This document shows, piece after piece, positions 58,647 through 64,000 of a stretch of 64,000 bases of DNA. Origin of the DNA: Georgenia wutianyii (lineage in GTDB: Bacteria; Actinomycetota; Actinomycetes; Actinomycetales; Actinomycetaceae); NCBI RefSeq assembly GCF_006349365.1, contig NZ_CP040899.1, positions 496,001 to 560,000 on the forward strand. The letters run 5' to 3'. A program made the translations under genes and the position numbers. Position 1 is the first letter of the stretch; each line of letters opens with the position of its first letter. The notes under the pieces are model-generated. The model saw only the letters and a list, made by a program, of their open reading frames with translations. It was not told where the DNA came from and made no database searches.

Positions 58647-59000
58647 ATGAAGTACCTGGTCTTGTTGATCGGCGACGGCGACCTGCCCCCGTGGAGCACG
58701 CTGACCCCGGAGGAGCAGGCCGCGGCGATGCAGCGGTTCGCGGCGTTCGACGACGCCTGCAAGGCGCGGGACGGCGTCGAGATCCTCGCCGGTGAGGCGC
58801 TGGCCGCGGGGCCGGCCAGCACCGTGATGAGGACCCGTTCCGGGAAGGTCACGCTCACCGAGGGGCCCTACGCCGAGGCCGTCGAGGGACTCGGCGGCTT
58901 CTACCTCGTCGAGGTGCCCGATCTCGACGTGCTCGTCGAGCTGCTCACCGAGCTGCCCCCGTACGACATCCAGCTCTCGCCGGTCGTCGACCCGTACTGA
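58647..59000 (+). CDS. DGPF/YCII-related protein paired with an ECF42 sigma factor
   Basis: 117 residues of the ferredoxin-like YCII family: MKYLVLLIGDGDLPPWSTLTP at the start and LTEGPYAEAVEGLGGFYLVEVPD, where EGPY stands for the DGPF motif. DGPF genes are known partners of ECF42 sigma factors, and the sigma gene starts two bases after this stop. Function is unknown. Confidence 0.88.
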   Translation: MKYLVLLIGDGDLPPWSTLTPEEQAAAMQRFAAFDDACKARDGVEILAGEALAAGPASTVMRTRSGKVTLTEGPYAEAVEGLGGFYLVEVPDLDVLVELLTELPPYDIQLSPVVDPY

Positions 59001-59002
59001 CC

Positions 59003-60235
59003 GTGCCGCGCGCCGTCCTCGACGAGGTCTGGCGGACCCACTGGGGCCGCCTCCTCGGGCACCTCGTCCACCGGTTCGGGCGCCCGGACCTCGTCGAGGA
59101 CGCGCTCGCCGACGCCTTCGCCGAGGCGGCCTCCCGCTGGCCCGCCGAGGGCGTCCCGGACAACCCCGTCGGCTGGGTGCGCACCGTCGCCCACCGCCGG
59201 GTGGTCGACGCCCTGCGCCGCGAGGGCACCGCACGCGCGAAGGCCCACCTCCTCGTGGACGACGACGTCGCGTCACCGGCGGAAGGGACGGACCCGCCCG
59301 GCGTGGACACCGACGACCGCCTGGCACTCCTCTTCATGGCGACCCACCCCGCGCTCGCCGAGGAGGTCCGCCCGGCGCTCGCGCTCCGGTTCGTCCTCGG
59401 TGTGCCGACCGCCGACATCGCGCGCCTCTTCCTCGTCCCCCAGGCGACGATGGCGGCCCGGCTCACCCGGGCCAAGCGCCGGCTCACGACGGCGGGCATC
59501 CCATTCGCCGTGCCGGACCCGGCCGAGTGGCCCGACCGGCTCGACGACGTCGCTCGTGCGGTCTACCTCGCCTTCACCGCCGCGTACGCCCCGGCCGGGG
59601 GAGAGGACGTCCTCCGCGTCATCGAGGCAGGGGAGGCGGTGCGCCTTGCCGAGCTGGCCGCCGAGCTGCTTCCCGGGCAGCCCGTGCTCGAGGCGCTCGC
59701 GGCCCTGCTCACGCTCCAGCACGCCCGCCGGGACGCGCGCGTCGCGTCCGACGGCCGCCCGGTGCGCCTCGCCGACCAGGACCGCAGCCGCTGGCGGCGG
59801 GAGGAGATCGCCGCCGGCCTGCGGCGACTCACCGCGCTCACGCCGACTGCCGGGCTGGCGGAGGAGCTACGGCTCCAGGCGCTCGTGGCCGCCTTCCACG
59901 ACACCGCGGCGGGCCACGCGGACACCGACTGGGCAGCGATCGCCCGCACGTACGCTCGGCTGGAGGCGCTCACCGGCTCACCGGTGGTCCGGCTCAACCG
60001 GGCGGTCGCCGTCGGGGAGGTGGCCGGTGCGATGGCCGGGCTCGCCGTGCTGAGAGCCGCCGCCGACCAGCTGCCCGGCCACCACCGGGTCGCCCTCGTG
60101 CGCGCGGAGCTGCTCCGCCGCGACGGGCGGCTCGCGCTCGCGGCGGCCGCGTACGACGACGCCCTCGCAGCCTGCCCCGACGGCGTGGAGCGGGAGCACA
60201 TCGCGCAGCGCCGCGCGAGCCTCGCCGGGTCCTGA
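59003..60235 (+). CDS. ECF42-type RNA polymerase sigma factor with C-terminal TPR-like extension
   Basis: 410 residues. Region 2 lies at about 10-75 (HLVHRFGRPDLVEDALADAF), region 4 at about 115-165 (LRFVLGVPTADIARLFLVPQATMAARLTRAKRRL), and a 230-residue helical DUF6596/TPR-like extension follows with LNRAVAVGEVAGAMAGLAVL. ECF42 factors work without an anti-sigma partner and need this extension. The usual partner, a DGPF gene, is directly upstream. Confidence 0.9.
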   Translation: MPRAVLDEVWRTHWGRLLGHLVHRFGRPDLVEDALADAFAEAASRWPAEGVPDNPVGWVRTVAHRRVVDALRREGTARAKAHLLVDDDVASPAEGTDPPGVDTDDRLALLFMATHPALAEEVRPALALRFVLGVPTADIARLFLVPQATMAARLTRAKRRLTTAGIPFAVPDPAEWPDRLDDVARAVYLAFTAAYAPAGGEDVLRVIEAGEAVRLAELAAELLPGQPVLEALAALLTLQHARRDARVASDGRPVRLADQDRSRWRREEIAAGLRRLTALTPTAGLAEELRLQALVAAFHDTAAGHADTDWAAIARTYARLEALTGSPVVRLNRAVAVGEVAGAMAGLAVLRAAADQLPGHHRVALVRAELLRRDGRLALAAAAYDDALAACPDGVEREHIAQRRASLAGS

Positions 60236-60267
60236 CGCGGGTGACGGCGCTCACTAGGGTGGGCACC

Positions 60268-60876
60268 ATGCGCGGTGACGGCCCGGGGCGGCTGCAGGTG
60301 GTGTGCGGGCCGATGTTCGCCGGGAAGTCGGAGGAGCTGCTGCGCCGGGTGCGCCGCGCGCGGCTCGCGGGCCTCGCCGTCGAGGTCGTCAACCACGCGT
60401 GGGACGAGCGGCACGGTGCCGGGCAGGTGGCCTCCCACGCCGGCCTGAGCATCCCCTCGCACTCGGTGACCGACGTCCACTCCCTCGCCGACCTCGGCCG
60501 CGAGACGGACCTCCTCGCCGTCGACGAGGCGCAGTTCTTCGGACCGGACCTCGTGCCGGTCGTCGAGGAGATCGTGCTCACCGGCACGACCGTCGTCGTC
60601 GCCGGGCTCTGCGTGACGTTCGACGGACGTCCCTTCGAGCCGCTGCCCTCGCTCATGGCCGTCGCCGACGACGTCGTCAAGCTCACCGCCGTGTGCGCGG
60701 TGTGCGGCCGCGACGCGCCCTTCCACGTCCGCACGCTCCTCGGCCAGGTGGCCGACGCCACCGTCCCGGCCACCGAGCACGTAGGGGGCACGGAGAGCTA
60801 CGAGGCCCGCTGCCGCCTGCACCTGCGCAGCGCAGGAGCCGGCGCGGCTTTGGGCCGGGCCCGCCCGACGCCCTAG
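60268..60876 (+). CDS. tdk: Thymidine kinase
   Basis: 202 residues of the type II (TK1-like) family. Walker A is GPMFAGKSEELLRRVRRA, the acidic motif is LLAVDEAQFF, and zinc ligands appear in CAVCGRDAPF and near the C-terminal CRLH. The lasso segment has TESYEARCRLH. It phosphorylates thymidine for salvage. The ATG start gives a short extension before RLQVVCGPMF. Confidence 0.92.
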   Translation: MRGDGPGRLQVVCGPMFAGKSEELLRRVRRARLAGLAVEVVNHAWDERHGAGQVASHAGLSIPSHSVTDVHSLADLGRETDLLAVDEAQFFGPDLVPVVEEIVLTGTTVVVAGLCVTFDGRPFEPLPSLMAVADDVVKLTAVCAVCGRDAPFHVRTLLGQVADATVPATEHVGGTESYEARCRLHLRSAGAGAALGRARPTP

Positions 60877-60922
60877 ATTCGGGCGCGGCGGGTGCCGTCG
60901 GCGCCCCGGAGGAGAGGACGCC

Positions 60923-61657
60923 GTGGCCCACAGGACGCTCGACCTGCCCCGCCGCACACGTTGGCTCGCCGACGACCTCACGCGCGGCTGGCTCGTGGCG
61001 CCGGTCCTCGTCGTCGCCGCCCTGCTCCTCACCCTCCTCCCGGTGCTCGACGTGCCCGAGGGCGACCGGGCCCTCGCGCTCGTGCTCGTCCTGTACTCCC
61101 TGCTGCTCCTCGTCTACCCGGCGCTCACGCTGCTCGCCTTCGGCGGCCTGAGCGGGCCGGCGCTCGTGCACGCGCTGGGTGAGGCCCGCCGGCGCCAGCT
61201 CGCGCGGCCGCGCTGGCAGCGGTGGCTGCTGGGGTGGCGGGACAACGGTGTGGGCGGTGACGGTCCCTCGTGGCCGGTCGGGCTCGCGCTCGGCTCGCTC
61301 GTCGTCGCCGTGTGGCTCATCGTCTCCGACGCGATGCGCGGCTCGGGGATGCTCGTGGTCACGAGCATCGTCATGATCATCCTCGCCTGGGCGGGCAGCC
61401 TCGTCGCCTACGCCGTCCACGTGGCCCGGCTCGACACCGTCGCCGGAGGGCTGAGCTTCCCGGGGGAGGAGGCCGAACGCCACTTCTCCGACTACCTCTA
61501 CCTCGCGCTCGGCGTCCAGGCCGCGTTCGGGCCGGCTGACGTCCAGGCGACGACCGCGCGCATGCGGCGGACCCTCTCGGGCCACATGCTCGTCGGCTGG
61601 ACCTTCAACACCGTCGTCCTCGCCGCGCTCGTCTCCTTCCTCGTCGGCCTGGGCTGA
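60923..61657 (+). CDS. Membrane protein of unknown function
   Basis: 244 residues with about six helices, in three pairs (about 22-60, 110-155 and 220-240). The family cannot be named; it resembles DUF1345-type small membrane proteins in its pattern of SDYLYLALGVQAAFGPADVQ, which is only a loose likeness. GGAGAGG lies eight bases before the start. Confidence 0.6.
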   Translation: MAHRTLDLPRRTRWLADDLTRGWLVAPVLVVAALLLTLLPVLDVPEGDRALALVLVLYSLLLLVYPALTLLAFGGLSGPALVHALGEARRRQLARPRWQRWLLGWRDNGVGGDGPSWPVGLALGSLVVAVWLIVSDAMRGSGMLVVTSIVMIILAWAGSLVAYAVHVARLDTVAGGLSFPGEEAERHFSDYLYLALGVQAAFGPADVQATTARMRRTLSGHMLVGWTFNTVVLAALVSFLVGLG

Positions 61658-61759
61658 GCCGCCCGACGTCGATCGGGCCGTTCCGTCACGCCGGTGTCGG
61701 GGGGCCGTGGCAACCTGGTCGCACCAGCCCCACCACCGGGACACCCCCGAGGAGGCGTC

Positions 61760-64000
61760 ATGGCCACCGTTGCCCACACCGACGGGAGGCACGGCAGCCT
61801 GCCGCACGTAGCCGCGCTCGTCGAGGACGCCGTCGCCCTCGCCGGGGAGTGGCTCGCCGCGACGGAGGCCGGGCAGCGGCGCCGTGAGCGGGCGCGGTCC
61901 GCCCAGCTCGCCGCGCTCGTCAGCGACCCCGCTGGGCTCGACCTCGCCGTGCGCTTCGTCGACCGGGTCGCCCGCCCCGAGGACCGCCGGGCCGCCGCCC
62001 GGGAGCTCGGGCGACTGCCGTCCGGGTCCGCCCGGTTCCTCGGCCCGCTGGACCGGCTGCTCCTCGGTGTCGGGGCGCTCGTCGCCCCGCTCGCCCCGTC
62101 CGTCGTCATCCCGCTCGCGCGCCGCCGGCTGCGCCGGATCATCGGCCACCTCGTCGTCGACGCCCACGACCCCGCGCTGGCCGCCCACCTCGCACGCGCC
62201 CGGGAGGAGGGCTTCCGGCTCAACATCAACCTCCTCGGTGAGGCGGTGCTCGGGGAGGACGAGGCCCGTTCCCGCGCCGAGCGCACCCGGGCCCTGCTCG
62301 AGCGCGAGGACGTCGACTACGTCTCGATCAAGGTCTCCTCCCTCGTCTCGCAGATCTCCACGTGGGACACCCGCGGCACCGTCGAGCGCGTCCTCGCCCG
62401 GCTGCGCCCGATCTACCGCACCGCCGCCGCCCGCACCCCGCACGCCTTCGTCAACCTCGACATGGAGGAGTACCGGGACCTCGACCTCACCCTCGAGGTC
62501 TTCACCACCCTCCTGTCCGAGCCGGGGCTCGCCGACCTCGAGGCAGGGATCGTCCTGCAGGCGTACCTGCCCGACTCCGTCGCCGCGCTCGACCGGCTCC
62601 TCGCCTTCGCCGCAGAGCGGGCCGCCGCCGGTCACGCCGGCATCAAGGTCCGGCTCGTCAAGGGCGCGAACCTCTCGATGGAGAAGGTCGACGCAGAGCT
62701 CCACGGCTGGGCGCAGGCGCCCTACCCGACCAAGGCCGACGTCGACGCCAACTACCTCCGACTCGTCGAGCGGGTGCTGCGCCCCGAGAACACCGGGGCC
62801 GTGCGGCTCGGCGTCGCCTCGCACAACCTCTACGACGTCGCCATCGCGCACCTGCTCGCCGAGCGGCGCGGGGTGGGCGCCATGCTCGACGTCGAGATGC
62901 TCCAGGGCATGGCCCCGGCGCAGGCCCGCGCCGTCCGGGCCACGGTGGGCAGCGTGCTGCTCTACACGCCGGTCGTCGCGCGCGAGGACTTCGACGTCGC
63001 CGTCTCCTACCTCGTGCGCCGCCTGGAGGAGAACGCGCAGCCGCAGAACTTCCTCCGCGCGCTCTTCGCCGCCGAGGAGGACGCGAGCGGTGCCTCGCTG
63101 GGGGACCAGGAGGCGCGCTTCCGCGCCTCGGCCCGTGACCTCACCGCCGTCCCCACGACCCGCCGCCGCACGGCCGACCGCCCGCCCGCCGGGGACCGCT
63201 TCACCAGCACGACCGACTCCGACCCCTCCCTGCCCGAGGTCCGTGCCTGGGCCGCCGAGCGGGTCACCGCCCCCGTCGGCGAGCCCGCCTCACCCGTGCT
63301 CGGCACGCGCGCGGAGGTCGACGCCGTCGTCGCCCGGGGACGGGCGGCGCAGCCCGGGTGGGCGGGCCTGCCGGCCGCCGAGCGCGCTGCCGTCCTGCGC
63401 CGCGCCGCCGACGAGCTCGAGGCCCGGCGCGGTGAGCTCGTCACGCTCATGGCCGTCGAGGGCGGCAAGACGGTCGAGCAGTCCGACCCGGAGGTCTCCG
63501 AGGCCGTCGACTTCGCCCGCTACTACGCCGACCGCGCCATCGAGCTCGCGCCGGGCGCCTCGCTCCACACCGACGGCGCCCGGTTCACGCCCCACGTGCT
63601 CACGCTCGTGACGCCGCCGTGGAACTTCCCGGTGGCGATCCCCGCGGGCGGGGTGCTCGCCGCGCTCGCCGCGGGCGGCGCCGTCGTCGTCAAGCCGGCG
63701 CCCGCGGTGCCCGGGTGCACCGAGGCCGTCGTGCGGGCGCTGCGCGCCGCGGGCGTGCCCGGCGACGTCCTCCAGGTCGTGCGGACGGACGAGGGGGAGA
63801 CGGGCAGGGCACTCGTCGCCCACGACGGCGTCGACGCCGTCGTCCTCACCGGCGCCGCGGAGACCGCCGCCCTGTTCTCCTCCTGGCGCGCCGGCAGGCC
63901 GGGCGGGCCGCGCGTGCTCGCCGAGACGTCGGGCAAGAACACCCTCGTCATCACGCCGGCGGCGGACTACGACCTCGCGGTCGCCGACCTCGTGGTCAGC
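61760..64000 (+). CDS. putA: Bifunctional proline dehydrogenase / pyrroline-5-carboxylate dehydrogenase (partial)
   Basis: 747 codons lie in the window, open to the right edge. The proline dehydrogenase domain (about 75-430) has NLLGEAVLGEDEA, VSIKVSSLVSQIS and GHAGIKVRLVKGAN. The aldehyde dehydrogenase domain begins near residue 510 (SPVLGTRAEVDAVVARG) and reaches VTPPWNFPVAIPAGG and LAETSGKNTLV; its catalytic cysteine is beyond the edge. It turns proline into glutamate using FAD then NAD+. There is no N-terminal DNA-binding domain, so it does not regulate itself as E. coli PutA does. The ATG follows GAGGAGG. Confidence 0.93.
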   Translation, partial: MATVAHTDGRHGSLPHVAALVEDAVALAGEWLAATEAGQRRRERARSAQLAALVSDPAGLDLAVRFVDRVARPEDRRAAARELGRLPSGSARFLGPLDRLLLGVGALVAPLAPSVVIPLARRRLRRIIGHLVVDAHDPALAAHLARAREEGFRLNINLLGEAVLGEDEARSRAERTRALLEREDVDYVSIKVSSLVSQISTWDTRGTVERVLARLRPIYRTAAARTPHAFVNLDMEEYRDLDLTLEVFTTLLSEPGLADLEAGIVLQAYLPDSVAALDRLLAFAAERAAAGHAGIKVRLVKGANLSMEKVDAELHGWAQAPYPTKADVDANYLRLVERVLRPENTGAVRLGVASHNLYDVAIAHLLAERRGVGAMLDVEMLQGMAPAQARAVRATVGSVLLYTPVVAREDFDVAVSYLVRRLEENAQPQNFLRALFAAEEDASGASLGDQEARFRASARDLTAVPTTRRRTADRPPAGDRFTSTTDSDPSLPEVRAWAAERVTAPVGEPASPVLGTRAEVDAVVARGRAAQPGWAGLPAAERAAVLRRAADELEARRGELVTLMAVEGGKTVEQSDPEVSEAVDFARYYADRAIELAPGASLHTDGARFTPHVLTLVTPPWNFPVAIPAGGVLAALAAGGAVVVKPAPAVPGCTEAVVRALRAAGVPGDVLQVVRTDEGETGRALVAHDGVDAVVLTGAAETAALFSSWRAGRPGGPRVLAETSGKNTLVITPAADYDLAVADLVVS

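Overview
The window is GC-rich throughout with dense, mostly intact genes. It encodes a mycothiol S-conjugate amidase (Mca) beside a DUF4307 gene, greA, a hemolysin-III protein and a short-chain isoprenyl transferase, an order also known from mycobacteria. Together with two-domain AdhE, ECF42/DGPF and PIN-PhoH genes this points to an actinomycete. I infer order Micrococcales (Georgenia/Cellulomonas-like), but no rRNA or tRNA gene is present to confirm it.

Layout. 1-6.3 kb: tail of a Bax1-I family gene, a CE7 esterase, an RND exporter divergent from a MarR regulator across a 25-bp palindrome, an FKBP isomerase and an LLM flavin oxidoreductase. 6.3-13.0 kb: an amino-sugar locus with a TRAP transporter (dctP, dctQ, dctM), a SIS-domain protein, nagB, nagA and a LacI regulator. 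Two LacI-type operators (TGCAA-N4-TTGCA) precede dctP and dctQ, with a strong hairpin between them. 13.0-22.9 kb: lipoprotein, msrA, AI-2E family permease, ilvA, greA, DUF4307, mca, a small membrane protein, hemolysin III, uppS and phoH. 22.9-28.7 kb: xseB-pfkB lies between two arrays of the same 18-bp repeat in opposite orientation, followed by adhE and xseA. 28.9-39.4 kb: ispH, an acyl-CoA ligase, a complete oligopeptide ABC transporter with fused ATPases, rmuC, a PH-like membrane protein and a cupin.

39.7-48.7 kb is the most unusual part. ychF is followed by about 7-8 kb of visibly less GC-rich DNA that looks like a genomic island. The 3' end of ychF recurs in direct orientation at 47814-47832 and again at 48643-48687, which suggests integration at the ychF stop codon and two successive cargo units. 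The cargo holds an IS3 remnant, LtrA, several membrane and stress-type proteins (PRC-barrel/DUF2382, AmaP, DUF6286, a decayed Asp23), and an ECF-type sigma factor followed by a protein that joins a zinc anti-sigma motif to an Asp23-like domain. No integrase is visible. The second unit holds one short-chain dehydrogenase.

48.7-64 kb returns to host-like sequence: a TPR protein, a frameshifted tandem DUF2867 gene, DUF1304, a VOC protein, an ABC-F ATPase, an HTTM-like membrane protein, an MBL hydrolase divergent from a TetR regulator across a 19-bp palindrome, a YidD-like protein, an S9 peptidase, a DGPF protein with an ECF42 sigma factor, thymidine kinase, and a bifunctional proline-catabolism enzyme (PutA) that runs off the right edge.

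Regulatory signals worth following are a tandem TACG-N4-CGTA element shared by the hemolysin-III and acyl-CoA ligase promoters, a GTGA-N6-TCAC (Crp/GlxR-like) site before oppA, and a family of intergenic hairpins built on the word GAGAGCYGGATC.
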